Assembly: GCA_003676145.1 (NCBI GenBank)
Contig: NAUB01000020.1
Span: 213,448 to 277,447 of the forward strand
Direction of reading: 5' to 3'
DNA from: a gamma proteobacterium symbiont of Stewartia floridana
Lineage (GTDB): Bacteria; Pseudomonadota; Gammaproteobacteria; Chromatiales; Chromatiaceae
Length of the DNA stretch: 64,000 bases
Of this stretch, positions 25,371-35,549 are shown piece by piece. Numbering within the stretch: position 1 is the first letter of the stretch; every line of letters starts with the position of its first letter. The position numbers and the translations under genes are program-made. A model generated the notes under the pieces. That model was given only the letters and a program-made list of their open reading frames with translations, ran no database searches and had not been told where the DNA came from.

Positions 25371-28300
25371 TCAATCCTCACCCCGGATGAATGAAACCCG
25401 ATTACGCATCGCTGCATAGTAGACCACCGGAATGACCACCAGCGTCAACACGGTGGAGACGAACAGACCGAAGATCAACGACACCGCCAATCCACTGAAG
25501 ATCGGATCATCCAGAATGAAGAATCCTCCGGCCATGGCGGCCACCGCCGTCAGCGCGATGGGTTTGGCTCGAACCGCCGCTGAGTTGACCACTGCCTGCT
25601 CCAACTCCATACCCTCACGCACCTGCTGATTGACGAAATCCACCAACAGGATCGAGTTTCGGACAATGATACCGGCCAGCGCGATCATGCCGATCATCGA
25701 GGTGGCGGTGAACTGGGCGCCCAGCAAGGCATGCCCCGGCATGATGCCGATCACCGTCAATGGAATCGGCGCCATGATCACCAGCGGCACCAGATAGGAG
25801 CGAAACTGAGCCACCACCAACAGATAGATCATCAACAGACCCACGGAGTAGGCGATTCCCATGTCGCGGAATGTCTCATAGGTGATCTGCCACTCCCCGT
25901 CCCACTTCAGACTGTAGGCGTAGGGATTCTCCGGTTGCTGCAGAAACCACTGCTCGATCTTACCCTGCTTCAACTGGCCGGAGATGTCGAACAGACCATA
26001 CAGGGGGCTGTCCGTCTCACCCGCCATATCGCCGGTGACATAGACAACCGGCAGCAGGTCCTTATGCTGAATCGAGTACTCCCTGACCCGGGGAATAACC
26101 TGCACAATTTCCGATAGCGGCACCATCTCACCGCTCTGGGAGCGAACCCTGAGGGCCAGCACCTGATCGAGATCCGCCTTGTCCGCCTCGGCATATTCGA
26201 TACGGATCGGCACAGCGTATTTCAGATTCTCTCCATGCAGATAGCTGGCATCCTCACCACTCAACACGGTGGAGAGGGCTTCGGCTACCGTGCTCTGAGC
26301 CACTCCCAGCCGGGAGGCCTTGGCCCGATCGACCCGTACCACAAACTTCGCAGATGGATACTCCACACTGTCATCCACATCGATGATGTCCGGTGTGTTC
26401 TCGAATACCTGGCGTATCTCCCAGGCTGCCTCGGTCTGACCCTCATAGTTGAGGCCATAGACTTCAGCCACCAGTGGTGCCATCACCGGCGGCCCCGGCG
26501 GTACTTCCACCACCTTCACATTGCCGTTGTACTCCTTGGCGATGGCCTGCAAAGGCCCCCTAACTGCCAGTGCGATCTCGTGGCTCTTGCGATCCCGGTG
26601 CTGCTTATCCACCAGATTGACCTGGATGTCACCAAGATGCGCCCCTTCACGCAGATAGTATTGACGCACCAGACCGTTGAAACCGATCGGTGAGGCGGTA
26701 CCGGAGTAGACCTGGTAGTCGGTCACCTCCGCGATGTCACTCAGATAGTCACCCAGTTCATCCAGCACCCGGGTGGTCTGCTCAAGGCTGGTTCCCTCCG
26801 GCATATCGAGCACCACCTGGAACTCGGACTTGTTGTCGAAGGGCAGCATCTTCAACACCACAGACTTGGTCGCCACCAGCGAGAGGGAGAGCACGATCAG
26901 CAACAGGATCGATCCCAACAGCATCCAGCGCATGCGATTGCCCCGGCTACCCGCCAAAAACGGCGTCATGACGGTGCTGAAAAAGGAACTCAGACCGGAG
27001 GACGACTCGCCCTCGGCATGCCCGGCAATCTGCTCGACCCGGCTCGCCAGGACCCGATTGGTCAACCAGGGGGTAAAGACAAACGCTACCACCAGCGAGA
27101 TCAGCATCCCGGTACTGGCATTGATCGGAATCGGGCTCATATAGGGACCCATCAACCCGGTGACAAAGGCCATCGGCAGCAACGCTGCGATGACTGTAAA
27201 GGTCGCCAGGATGGTCGGCCCGCCAACCTCGTCCACCGCCTTTGGAATGGCTTCCAGCAGATTTTTCGCCCCAAGATGGAGATGCCGGTGAATATTCTCC
27301 ACCACCACAATGGCATCATCCACCAGTATGCCGATGGAGAAGATCAGTGCAAACAGAGAGACCCGGTTGAGCGTAAAGCCCCAGGCCCATGAGGCGAACA
27401 GGGTGATCGCCAGGGTCACCACTACCGCAGCGCCGACAATAAAGGCCTCCCGCCAGCCGATGGCCAACATCACCAGCACCACCACCGAGAGGGTGGCGAA
27501 GACCAGCTTGGTGATCAGCTTGTTGGCTTTCGCCTCGGCTGTTTCACCATAGTTGCGGGTAATGGTCGCCTGCACGCCTTCCGGTATGAACACGCCCTGC
27601 AGCTGGTCGAACCGTTTGATCACGGACTTGGCGATATCCACCGCATTGGTGCCGGGCTTTTTGGCCACCGCAATGGTTACCGCCGGGAACTTGCCCCCAT
27701 CGGGCAGCCCTTTGATATCACCCTGCGGCCCAACCCCCATCCAGACATATTGACTGGGCAGATCGGGCTTATGGGTTACCTGAGCCACATCCTGCAGGTA
27801 GATCGCCTTGCCGTCGCGCACTCCCACCACCAGGCTGCCGATCTCATCGGCCGAGGTGAGAAAAGTCCCCGCCTGAACCAGCAGTTCTCGGTTGTCCGCC
27901 GTGACGCTGATGTTGTCCCGGATGTGGTTACCCGATTGCAGTGCCCGGCGAAGATCGGTCAGATCGATGCCATGCCCCGCCAGGGACTGGGGATCCAACA
28001 CCACATGCACTACCCGGTCCGGTGTACCGATCGTGTAGATGTCCCGGGTTCCGGGAACCCGTTTCAACTCCGATTCGATGGCATGCGCCACCTGACTCAG
28101 CTCATAGGCGCCCACATCCGGATCTTCAGACCAGAGGGTGGCGGTGACAATCGGCACATCGTCGATGCCTTTCGGCTTGATGATCGGCTGCCCGACACCC
28201 AGCCCCTGGGGCAGCCAGTCCTGATTCGCGTAGACCTTGCTGAACAGGCGAACGATGGCGTCCTCCCGGTCCTCACCCACCAGATACTGCACCGTCAAAA

Positions 28301-28586
28301 CAGCCATACCGGGCCTGGAGGTGGAGTAGACATGTTTGATGCCATCGATCTCCGATAACACCTGCTCCGCCGGGGTGGCAACCAGATGTTCGATCTCGGT
28401 GGCGGTGGCGCCGGGAAAGGGGATGAAGATATTGGCAAAGGTGACATTGATCTGCGGCTCCTCCTCACGGGGAGTGATCAATACCGCGAAGAGGCCGAGC
28501 AACAGACCTACCAGTGCCAGCAAGGGAGTGATTTCAGTGACCAGAAACTGCTTGGCCACAGCACCTGAGATACCCAGCCTACTCAT
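25371..28586 (-). CDS. RND-family inner-membrane efflux transporter
   Basis: A 1071-aa proton-driven RND permease of the AcrB/HAE1 superfamily. It has the usual two-fold layout: TM1 near residue 20, a large periplasmic domain (about 40-330), TM2-6 with SIGILVDDAIVVVENI in TM4 (the acidic pair of the proton relay), a second periplasmic domain and TM8-12 (ATSMIGMIALAGIIVRNSIL, then LVDFVN). The early segment is of the subclass with TPREEEPQI, common in uncharacterised pumps of environmental bacteria. It lies 4 bp downstream of the membrane-fusion gene; no outer-membrane channel gene is adjacent. The substrate is unknown. Confidence 0.9.
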   Translation of the reverse strand: MSRLGISGAVAKQFLVTEITPLLALVGLLLGLFAVLITPREEEPQINVTFANIFIPFPGATATEIEHLVATPAEQVLSEIDGIKHVYSTSRPGMAVLTVQYLVGEDREDAIVRLFSKVYANQDWLPQGLGVGQPIIKPKGIDDVPIVTATLWSEDPDVGAYELSQVAHAIESELKRVPGTRDIYTIGTPDRVVHVVLDPQSLAGHGIDLTDLRRALQSGNHIRDNISVTADNRELLVQAGTFLTSADEIGSLVVGVRDGKAIYLQDVAQVTHKPDLPSQYVWMGVGPQGDIKGLPDGGKFPAVTIAVAKKPGTNAVDIAKSVIKRFDQLQGVFIPEGVQATITRNYGETAEAKANKLITKLVFATLSVVVLVMLAIGWREAFIVGAAVVVTLAITLFASWAWGFTLNRVSLFALIFSIGILVDDAIVVVENIHRHLHLGAKNLLEAIPKAVDEVGGPTILATFTVIAALLPMAFVTGLMGPYMSPIPINASTGMLISLVVAFVFTPWLTNRVLASRVEQIAGHAEGESSSGLSSFFSTVMTPFLAGSRGNRMRWMLLGSILLLIVLSLSLVATKSVVLKMLPFDNKSEFQVVLDMPEGTSLEQTTRVLDELGDYLSDIAEVTDYQVYSGTASPIGFNGLVRQYYLREGAHLGDIQVNLVDKQHRDRKSHEIALAVRGPLQAIAKEYNGNVKVVEVPPGPPVMAPLVAEVYGLNYEGQTEAAWEIRQVFENTPDIIDVDDSVEYPSAKFVVRVDRAKASRLGVAQSTVAEALSTVLSGEDASYLHGENLKYAVPIRIEYAEADKADLDQVLALRVRSQSGEMVPLSEIVQVIPRVREYSIQHKDLLPVVYVTGDMAGETDSPLYGLFDISGQLKQGKIEQWFLQQPENPYAYSLKWDGEWQITYETFRDMGIAYSVGLLMIYLLVVAQFRSYLVPLVIMAPIPLTVIGIMPGHALLGAQFTATSMIGMIALAGIIVRNSILLVDFVNQQVREGMELEQAVVNSAAVRAKPIALTAVAAMAGGFFILDDPIFSGLAVSLIFGLFVSTVLTLVVIPVVYYAAMRNRVSFIRGED

Positions 28587-28590
28587 TGTC

Positions 28591-29628
28591 TCACTCCGCC
28601 AGTTGCTGTTTCAGCTCGGTGGCTGCGGCCACCGGATCCAGAATAACCTGCTCTCCGGCAGAGAGTCCGGCAATCACTGAGAGCGCATCTTCAGAGACCG
28701 GATGACCGGCCCGGATATGGCGGAAGTGGACCCGCCCGTCCGAACCCAGCACATAGACCGCAGTGACCTCGGAGCGGTAGACCACCGCTTCCCGGGGCAC
28801 CACCAACTCCTGCTTGACCCCGGTGATGAAGGCGGTTTTGACAAACATACCAGGGAACAGGTCCTTAACCCCCTCCGGAAGATCGACCCGCACCTGAAAG
28901 GTGCTGCTGCTCTGATCGGCAAACGGAAATATCGTCAGTTTCACACCTTCGATCGATTCACCGGATGAGAGCAGTACCCGCGCTTTCCCCTGCTGGCGGA
29001 TCACCGGCACCAGACTCTGCGGCAGATCCACGATTACTCTGAGTTGATCCAATGAGGTACCGCTCATCAGCTTCTGACCCGGTGAGGCGATCTCACCCAC
29101 CTCCACATGACGATGGGTGACGATGCCACTGTAGGGCGCTTTGACACGGGTATATTCGAATTGCTCGGTGGCCTGGGCCAGTCTGGCATCCGCCGCCTCT
29201 TTGCGCGCTTTGGCGGATTTCAGTGCCGCCGTTGCCTTATCCAACTGGGACTGAGAGGCGAGCTTGCGTCCGAACAGATCTTTGGTGCGATTGAAATCGT
29301 CCAGCGCCTCCTGGCGACGGGCTTTCGCCTCTTTCAGGTCGGCCCGGGCCTGGTCCAGACCGGCACGCTGTTCGGTATCCTTCAGCATCACCACCTCCTG
29401 GCCCTTCTCCACGTAGTCATCCACATCGAACAGGATCTGCTCCACCTGCCCTCGGGTCTGGGCGGAGAGGGTGGTCTGGTTGATCGCCTCGACCGTACCA
29501 TCCAGCCAGAACTCTCTGGCGGTTTCCCGTTTTACCACCGCACCGGTCTCAAGGGCAGTGGAATCAGCGGGTAGATAGCCCGGAAGCAGCACCAAGCTGA
29601 GCAGTAAAGTTGCCAGAGAACGCCTCAT
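28591..29628 (-). CDS. RND efflux periplasmic adaptor (membrane-fusion protein)
   Basis: A 345-aa adaptor that links the RND pump to an outer-membrane channel. A signal peptide (about 1-20) leads to a split lipoyl/biotinyl domain (LSAQTRGQVEQILFDVDDYV with EKGQEVVML), a long alpha-hairpin (about 75-150: AGLDQARADLKEAKARRQEA, then KATAALKSAKARKEAADARL), the second lipoyl half (VKAPYSGIVTHRHVEVGEIA) and beta-barrel and membrane-proximal domains. It is encoded directly upstream of the pump (4-bp gap), as one operon. No regulator gene is adjacent. Confidence 0.9.
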   Translation of the reverse strand: MRRSLATLLLSLVLLPGYLPADSTALETGAVVKRETAREFWLDGTVEAINQTTLSAQTRGQVEQILFDVDDYVEKGQEVVMLKDTEQRAGLDQARADLKEAKARRQEALDDFNRTKDLFGRKLASQSQLDKATAALKSAKARKEAADARLAQATEQFEYTRVKAPYSGIVTHRHVEVGEIASPGQKLMSGTSLDQLRVIVDLPQSLVPVIRQQGKARVLLSSGESIEGVKLTIFPFADQSSSTFQVRVDLPEGVKDLFPGMFVKTAFITGVKQELVVPREAVVYRSEVTAVYVLGSDGRVHFRHIRAGHPVSEDALSVIAGLSAGEQVILDPVAAATELKQQLAE

Positions 29629-29812
29629 TTAAGGACCCCCATTAGAATATTAGATTTTTCTTATATTACTGCTTCCAGCCATTTTTTCAACCGGACAGCT
29701 CGATTAATTGTGAAATCAAACACTATTTACGAGGCATCAGGAGAGACGCTTACCCTGCGAAATCAGTGCTGTTGGTGAGCCCTCAAATCAGCATCGCCCT
29801 CTGTTTTCGGGC

Positions 29813-30379
29813 TTACCAGGGGGTAAACGAGTTCATGAAATCCATCGGCCTGCCCATCTGGTTGATGTCACGACTCATGAATCCGGTATTGACCGTCATG
29901 GTGCGCATAGCCTGATTCATATCCGCAATATTGGCGGTCATCTGTCCGATATTCTGCTTCATACTGCCCACATCGACTGCCAACACCCCGATGTTGCCAT
30001 TCATGGTGGCGATGTTCTGCTCCATGCTGTCAACCCGATCCACCAGAACGGTGATCTGTTCCGTCATGATTGAGATATTCTGGGAGAGCTGTTCCATGTT
30101 GTTTGCCATGGAATCCAGGTGTTCCTCCATGCGGGGATCCACCTGTTCCGTGAGGACACGCATGTCGGTGGTGACGTTGTAGATCAGATAGAAGCCCGAC
30201 AACCCCAGAATGCCGACCACCACCAGCATGGGATAGATCATTCGCTCCCATCGCGACATGCTCTTGTCGAAATTCTTAAAAAAATTGGTCAGCGTGATCT
30301 CAAGCTTGACCATCGCTTTCTGTTCAGGCGACAGATTCTTGTATTCGGGGGAGAAGGTACGGGGATCTTTTTCAAACAT
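29813..30379 (-). CDS. single-pass membrane protein with a 13-heptad coiled coil
   Basis: A 188-aa protein not matched to a named family. A polar, probably cytoplasmic N-terminus (1-46) is followed by one transmembrane helix (about 47-69, MIYPMLVVVGILGLSGFYLI) and a periplasmic stalk. Residues about 96-183 form an almost unbroken heptad series in which the a position is I, V or M and the d position is M or L, often with N just before a (for example MEQNIATMNGNIGVLAVDV). The C-terminus MGRPMDFMNSFTPW loses the pattern. The repeat predicts an extended oligomeric coiled coil held to the inner membrane. It lies 184 bp upstream of the RND operon on the same strand with its own promoter candidate, so a structural role in the envelope is plausible but unproven. 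Confidence 0.75.
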   Translation of the reverse strand: MFEKDPRTFSPEYKNLSPEQKAMVKLEITLTNFFKNFDKSMSRWERMIYPMLVVVGILGLSGFYLIYNVTTDMRVLTEQVDPRMEEHLDSMANNMEQLSQNISIMTEQITVLVDRVDSMEQNIATMNGNIGVLAVDVGSMKQNIGQMTANIADMNQAMRTMTVNTGFMSRDINQMGRPMDFMNSFTPW

Positions 30380-30712
30380 AGAACTCTTCTGTTTTGTAAT
30401 CAGGCTCTATCTACCTGATGGCCAAGCAGGCCAGACATCATTATTGTGCAGACCAATGCACCATATTAGGTCACGCTACTGACATTATAGGCATTGTAAG
30501 ATTGCTGTCATTGAGGAATCAAAATATTACTCAAGAAATTGACACACTCAATCAAAGAAAATAATCATTTGCCTATCCAAAGCCTGATTAACCTTGGCAA
30601 GAGGCAGATAGTCTGCCATTTTGGCAGTAAAGTATGGAGCGAACAGAGACGAACCGGCTCGGCGGAGAGTAGATCGTATTCAGCCACTGTCGGTGCTTGA
30701 AGCGAGCTTTCC
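30380..30712. other. 333-bp intergenic region
   Basis: No gene is supported between the coiled-coil gene and the end of the histidine kinase gene. It holds the promoter candidate at 30484-30511; the rest, AT-richer than its surroundings, shows no clear hairpin or repeat. Confidence 0.5.
30484..30511 (-). promoter_or_regulatory. sigma-70 promoter candidate for the coiled-coil gene
   Basis: Read on the minus strand, ATGACA (30511-30506) and a perfect TATAAT (30489-30484) are 16 bp apart. The promoter would give a leader of about 100 nt before the ATG at 30379. Confidence 0.5.
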
Positions 30713-32509
30713 TCAGCCCACTGATATCTCAGAGTTACTGCTGTCAGTCTGGGGAGTGCGAGGCAACCGAATCTGGAAGGTTGTGCCTTTACCCACCTCG
30801 GATTGAACATCAATGGCGCCACCATGTTGCACCACGATGGTATGGTAGACCACATTCAATCCCTGGCCGATGCCCTTTCCCAGCGCCTTGGTGGTAAAGA
30901 ATGGATCGAAAATCTTCGATTTCAGATCCTCAGGAATTCCGCCACCGGTATCACTGACCTCGATCACCACCCACTCATCCTCCTCAACGGTCCTGATGGT
31001 GATCCTGCCCTTCTGCGCCGGCTCTTCATCGCCGGCGGCTGCAGTGATGGCATCGACGGCGTTGACGATAACATTCAGCAATGCCTGATTCAGCTCCTGG
31101 GGAATGCAGGAGATCGACGGTATTCGGGGATCCAGTTCGGTAACGATCTCAGCATGGTATTTCCAGACATTGGTGGAGACATTGAGGGTACTGTCGATCG
31201 CCAGATTGATATCGGTCTCCACCTTCTCCTGAGCTTCCGGACCGGCAAACACCTTCATTGCGGAGACGATGGCAGCGATTTTATCCACCCCTTCCAGCGA
31301 TTGATTGATCGCCCCGGGGATCTCTTCAAACAGATAATCAGGCTCGGTTTCAGACAACTGCTCCTCCAGCTTGGCGATCAAGGCCTGATCGACCTGGCCC
31401 TGTTTCGCCGCCTGCAACAGGGCTTTATAGCCACCCGACAGGCTCTGCAGGTCGCTGCAGGCTTCCTGCAAAAAACGCGTATTGTCCCCAATATACTGAG
31501 TCGGCGTATTGATCTCGTGGGCGATGCCGGCAGAGAGCTGACCGACAGCGGCCATCTTTTCCGACTGCACCAGCTGTTGTCGGGTCTGATTCAGATCCTC
31601 GATCAACAGCGTCTGTCTATGGTTGATCTCCTCCAACTGCCTGGACCACTGCAACCGCTCGGTGATGTCATTGAAGAGAATGGTGTAGCCGGAAAACTTA
31701 TGGCTGACATCGAGCATCTGCTCGATACGGATGTGGTAGGTCTTCTCACCATCCGGGGTCTGGTAGACCTTCTCAAGATCCAGCTGGCGATTGCCCTCGA
31801 CCACCATCCGGGCCAGCTCTTGTTGCAACGCCGGAGGATCCAGGTCGGAGCGGCGTTCCGCATAGTAGCGGCTGCCTGGGGTGTTGGTACCAAGCAGTAG
31901 ACGCCCTGCAGCATTGTTGTAGTTATCCACCTTGCCGTCTATGTCACACAGAATCACCGGCGAGGAGAGGCTTTCGAAGAGCGTCAGATACTTGTTCTTC
32001 TCATTGGTAAGATGCAGGTTGCTGTCACTCAGATCTTTGATCTGCGACTCACTGTCGGCACCGCACCACTCACTGCAATAGGCCAACTCGATCCGGTCGT
32101 AGACTCGATTGATCAGCAGTTTGACAGTGGCCGGCTGTTGCAACCCGCCGATCGCTTCAACCAGGTCGAGATAGGCCTGTCGGTAATACTTCATCAGACC
32201 CAGAAACATCGACAGATTGACCCCTCTGGCCCGGTGACGCTGTGCCTCAACCACTCCAAACTCTGTGCTGGAGTCCGAGGAAAAATCCTCATCCGGCCCC
32301 AGTTCGGGCACCTGATCACTCTGCTCCAGGGTAGCGATTATGGATTGGCTCAATCCATCGATGGAGCGCCGCCAGGCCTCTTTGAGCGTGGAAGTGTATT
32401 TGGTGTAGTGCTGTCGCTCAGCATACTTGAGGATCAGCTCGATGAGTTTGTCTTCACTGGAAAGCAGGCATTCTTTAAGTACATCCTTGTCATGTCTCTC
32501 GATGCGCAT
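30713..32509 (-). CDS. soluble PAS-containing histidine kinase
   Basis: A 598-aa kinase without transmembrane segments. The N-terminal 170 residues are helical ([20 protein letters not shown]). They are followed by a PAS domain (about 172-290: [32 protein letters not shown]), a coiled linker, a HisKA-like region ([20 protein letters not shown], His near 336) and HATPase_c ([36 protein letters not shown]). The HEINTPxQ form of the His box belongs to a kinase group common in aquatic and sulfur bacteria. No response regulator gene is adjacent, so the partner is unknown. The ATG at 32509 begins the conserved N-terminus. Confidence 0.85.
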   Translation of the reverse strand: MRIERHDKDVLKECLLSSEDKLIELILKYAERQHYTKYTSTLKEAWRRSIDGLSQSIIATLEQSDQVPELGPDEDFSSDSSTEFGVVEAQRHRARGVNLSMFLGLMKYYRQAYLDLVEAIGGLQQPATVKLLINRVYDRIELAYCSEWCGADSESQIKDLSDSNLHLTNEKNKYLTLFESLSSPVILCDIDGKVDNYNNAAGRLLLGTNTPGSRYYAERRSDLDPPALQQELARMVVEGNRQLDLEKVYQTPDGEKTYHIRIEQMLDVSHKFSGYTILFNDITERLQWSRQLEEINHRQTLLIEDLNQTRQQLVQSEKMAAVGQLSAGIAHEINTPTQYIGDNTRFLQEACSDLQSLSGGYKALLQAAKQGQVDQALIAKLEEQLSETEPDYLFEEIPGAINQSLEGVDKIAAIVSAMKVFAGPEAQEKVETDINLAIDSTLNVSTNVWKYHAEIVTELDPRIPSISCIPQELNQALLNVIVNAVDAITAAAGDEEPAQKGRITIRTVEEDEWVVIEVSDTGGGIPEDLKSKIFDPFFTTKALGKGIGQGLNVVYHTIVVQHGGAIDVQSEVGKGTTFQIRLPRTPQTDSSNSEISVG

Positions 32510-32731
32510 GACTAAAATGTCCCCTTTGACAAATCCAAGGTATCACAACAAAGGTTAGCGGCGGAGTAAGGGGGCACTTGAGAGGAACCGGTCTAGCCGG
32601 CGCCATCCAGTGGCATAAAATTCCCGAAATAACCCGGCGACCTGACGCTCCACCGATATCAGGCAAACAGAGTCATATCCGCAGGAATAGCGGGAATCGG
32701 GTCCCGGGTCTACAGAATCGGAACGGAATTC

Positions 32732-32971
32732 TTATTTTTCTTCCGTCGCAGCCGCAGCTGACTCTTTGGCGCTGCCCGACTCCGCCGATTCAGCCTGCTC
32801 CTGCTGTTTACCCTTTTCGTGGGCTCCCGGCTTGCCCTTGGCCTCTTTGAAAGAGTCGCTGACTCCCTCGATCACCCCGTTCACAAATCCACCGACGTCG
32901 AATGCCACTGAGGAGACTGAATAGAGTGACAAAGGAATGGCTAATAATGTAGTAAGGAGTAATTTTTTCAT
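32732..32971 (-). CDS. small exported low-complexity protein
   Basis: A 79-aa protein not matched to a family. It has a clear signal peptide (MKKLLLTTLLAIPLSLYSVS, cleavage after about residue 23) preceded by an AAGGAG site. A short segment follows (FDVGGFVNGVIEGVSDSFKE) that could form an amphipathic helix, then a hydrophilic Glu/Ala/Ser-rich tail (EKGKQQEQAESAESGSAKES). It is real by start-site and signal-peptide evidence. It stands alone upstream of and divergent from ubiD. Function unknown. Confidence 0.6.
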   Translation of the reverse strand: MKKLLLTTLLAIPLSLYSVSSVAFDVGGFVNGVIEGVSDSFKEAKGKPGAHEKGKQQEQAESAESGSAKESAAAATEEK

Positions 32972-33376
32972 AATAATCGATCGCTGTTTTGGGATTCCGC
33001 GCCAGATCCTCTCCGCTGCAAAATCCGATTTCTAGTATCCACCCGGTAAGGATCACATCCTTTGATCAGCGCCATAGACTCCGGCCGGCCAACTCCCTGA
33101 CGATTGAAATTCTCTTACCTGTCGATGGTTGGTGTCAACTCGGCCAGCCTCTGAATAAGCCATCAGGCTGTCAGCTGGTTTTGCTTTCGCTTGACCTGTT
33201 TAGCACCTCTGGTAATGTCTCCTGCAGAGAATAAATAATTTTAGCACCTTGTCATATTTCCGAACTGCCATTTGTGCAACGGGATACAACGACCTGGTAC
33301 TCCCTGGTGTTCGCCGATCTGCAGACAACAGGACCGAACAAACATCAGGTTTTTAACGCCGAGGTTCACAAGTACC
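32972..33376. other. 405-bp intergenic region upstream of ubiD
   Basis: This divergent region between a small exported protein gene and ubiD must contain both promoters. Short open frames exist, but none has a ribosome-binding site or family resemblance. No repeat or strong hairpin was recognised. Confidence 0.4.
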
Positions 33377-34843
33377 ATGAAGTACAAAGACTTGCGTGAT
33401 TTCCTTCAACAGCTGGAATCCCGTGGATTACTCAAACGCATCCACAACGAGGTTGATCCCAATCTTGAAATCACGGAAATCTGCGACCGCACCCTGCGCC
33501 GGGGTGGCCCGGCACTGCTGTTCGAGAAGGTTAAAGGCTCTGCCTATCCATTACTGGGTAATCTGTTCGGTACAACGGAACGGGTTGCCATGGGCATGGG
33601 TGAGGAGCAGGTGGAGGCGTTGCGGGATGTGGGCAGGCTACTCGCCTACCTGAAAGAACCTGAGCCGCCCAAGGGTATGAAGGATGCCTGGGACAAGCTG
33701 CCGGTATTCCGCAAAGTCCTCGACATGGCGCCCAAGGAGCTGCGCAATGCCCCCTGCCAGGCAGTCTGCCAGGAGGGCGCCGATGTGGACCTCAACCAAT
33801 TACCGATTCAGACCTGCTGGCCAGAGGATGCGGCGCCACTGATCACCTGGGGCCTGGTGATCACCCGGGGACCGAACAAGAGCCGCCAGAACCTGGGCAT
33901 CTACCGCATGCAGCAGCTCGGACCGGATCGCCTGATCATGCGCTGGCTCGCCCATCGGGGTGGTGCGCTGGACTATCGGGAGTGGCAGGAGACCAATCCT
34001 GGAGAGCCTTTTCCGATCAGTGTCGCTCTGGGCGCCGATCCGGCGACCATTCTTGCGGCTGTTACTCCGGTGCCTGACACCCTTTCAGAGTACGCCTTCG
34101 CCGGACTGCTGCGCGGCAGCCGCACTGAAGTGGTCAAGTCCATCGGCTCCGATCTACAGGTCCCCGCATCGGCCGAGTTTGTCCTCGAGGGCCATCTGCA
34201 CCCCGGCGAAACCGCCGAAGAGGGCCCCTATGGGGACCATACCGGCTACTACAACGAGGTGGAGACCTTTCCGGTATTCCGGGTCGATCGAATCACCCGC
34301 CGGGAAGCACCCATCTATCACAGCACCTACACCGGTCGGCCACCGGACGAACCGGCCGTGCTCGGCGTCGCCCTGAATGAGGTCTTCGTACCGATATTGC
34401 AGAAGCAGTTCCCGGAGATCGTCGACTTCTACCTGCCGCCCGAAGGCTGCTCCTACCGGTTGGCGGTTGTGAGCATGAAAAAGCAGTACCCGGGACACGC
34501 CAAGCGGGTGATGATGGGCGTCTGGTCGTTTCTGCGTCAATTCATGTATACCAAATTCGTCATCGTGGTGGATGAGGATGTGAACACCCGGGATTGGCAG
34601 GATGTGATCTGGGCCATGACCACCCGCATGGATCCCGTACGGGATACCACCATGATCGAAAACACCCCCATCGATTATTTGGATTTTGCCTCGCCGGTAT
34701 CGGGCCTCGGCTCAAAGATCGGTTTCGACGCCACCAACAAGCTGCCCGGGGAGACCAACCGGGAGTGGGGCAAACCGATCGTCATGAGCGACGAGGTCAA
34801 ACAGCGTGTCGATGAGATTTGGGATCAGCTCGGGATCGACTAA
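33377..34843 (+). CDS. ubiD: 4-hydroxy-3-polyprenylbenzoate decarboxylase UbiD
   Basis: A 488-aa prenylated-FMN-dependent decarboxylase of ubiquinone synthesis. It removes the carboxyl group from 3-polyprenyl-4-hydroxybenzoate. The N-terminus [20 protein letters not shown] and the segments [38 protein letters not shown] with DHTGYY, and [20 protein letters not shown] match the family, including the conserved Arg and Glu around the cofactor. The ATG at 33377 gives the family N-terminus; the open frame begins further upstream. The flavin reductase at 36.7 kb is its usual neighbour in pseudomonads and relatives. Confidence 0.96.
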   Translation: MKYKDLRDFLQQLESRGLLKRIHNEVDPNLEITEICDRTLRRGGPALLFEKVKGSAYPLLGNLFGTTERVAMGMGEEQVEALRDVGRLLAYLKEPEPPKGMKDAWDKLPVFRKVLDMAPKELRNAPCQAVCQEGADVDLNQLPIQTCWPEDAAPLITWGLVITRGPNKSRQNLGIYRMQQLGPDRLIMRWLAHRGGALDYREWQETNPGEPFPISVALGADPATILAAVTPVPDTLSEYAFAGLLRGSRTEVVKSIGSDLQVPASAEFVLEGHLHPGETAEEGPYGDHTGYYNEVETFPVFRVDRITRREAPIYHSTYTGRPPDEPAVLGVALNEVFVPILQKQFPEIVDFYLPPEGCSYRLAVVSMKKQYPGHAKRVMMGVWSFLRQFMYTKFVIVVDEDVNTRDWQDVIWAMTTRMDPVRDTTMIENTPIDYLDFASPVSGLGSKIGFDATNKLPGETNREWGKPIVMSDEVKQRVDEIWDQLGID

Positions 34844-34916
34844 ACTACCTTTAACCTGGAGCAGTGGGAGTAACCGCCCTCACTAAGAAAAACACCTAGA
34901 GGACAGGAAAACAGTA

Positions 34917-35543
34917 ATGCGCACAATCATGTTGATGAACGCCAAAGGGGGTTGTGGCAAAACCACCATCGCCACCAATCTTGCCACTTGGTATGCCGAT
35001 GAAGGAAAAAAAGTAGCACTGGCTGACTTTGATCCACAGAAATCGACCATAGACTGGCTTGAAGCGAGAAAGGACTACGAGGGGATTCCGGATATCGAAG
35101 CCATCGACGCGCTCGCCGGCCCGATCAAACCAGCCAAAGGCACCGACATACTGATCATGGATGCACCGGCCGGTGTGCACGGCAAGGCCATCAACAAAAT
35201 GTTACTGCGGGTCGATACGCTGGTACTGCCGGTATTGCCATCGCCGATCGACATGCGCGCCTGCAACCGCTTTCTCACCGAACTGCTGGAGAGCGGCCGG
35301 GTCTCCAAGCACCAGACCCGTATCGGCATCGTCGCCAACCGGGTCAAAGAGAACACCCGTATCTATCACGACCTGGAGTCCTATCTGGGCCATCTGAAAA
35401 TACCCTTCATCACCCATTTCCGCGAGAGCCAGAACTACATCCGTTCGGCGGAACGGGGACTGGCCCTGTTCGAACTGGCCCCCAGCCAGGTCTACAAGGA
35501 TGTGATTCTCTGGGATCCGTTGTTCAAGTGGCTGAAGGCCTGA
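34917..35543 (+). CDS. orphan ParA/MinD-like ATPase
   Basis: A 208-aa deviant-Walker ATPase. The P-loop is KGGCGKTT (10-17), with the signature lysine K10; Walker A' lies in ALADFDPQKSTIDWLEA and Walker B in DILIMDAPAG. The C-terminal half has IGIVANRVKENTRIYHDLES. It is short (ParA proteins that bind DNA are usually over 250 aa), with no N-terminal helix-turn-helix and no ParB gene beside it. Small ParA-like proteins of this size position cellular cargo such as chemotaxis clusters, pili or microcompartments in other bacteria; the cargo here is unknown. It starts 73 bp after ubiD and ends 6 bp before a large palindrome. Confidence 0.82.
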   Translation: MRTIMLMNAKGGCGKTTIATNLATWYADEGKKVALADFDPQKSTIDWLEARKDYEGIPDIEAIDALAGPIKPAKGTDILIMDAPAGVHGKAINKMLLRVDTLVLPVLPSPIDMRACNRFLTELLESGRVSKHQTRIGIVANRVKENTRIYHDLESYLGHLKIPFITHFRESQNYIRSAERGLALFELAPSQVYKDVILWDPLFKWLKA

Positions 35544-35549
35544 ATTCTC

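Noticed and set aside
25184..25417. A 77-codon minus-strand frame with a hydrophobic C-terminus after the RND gene.
   Set aside because: It overlaps the RND 3' end and a terminator-like hairpin, lacks a ribosome-binding site and has Cys-rich composition typical of chance frames.
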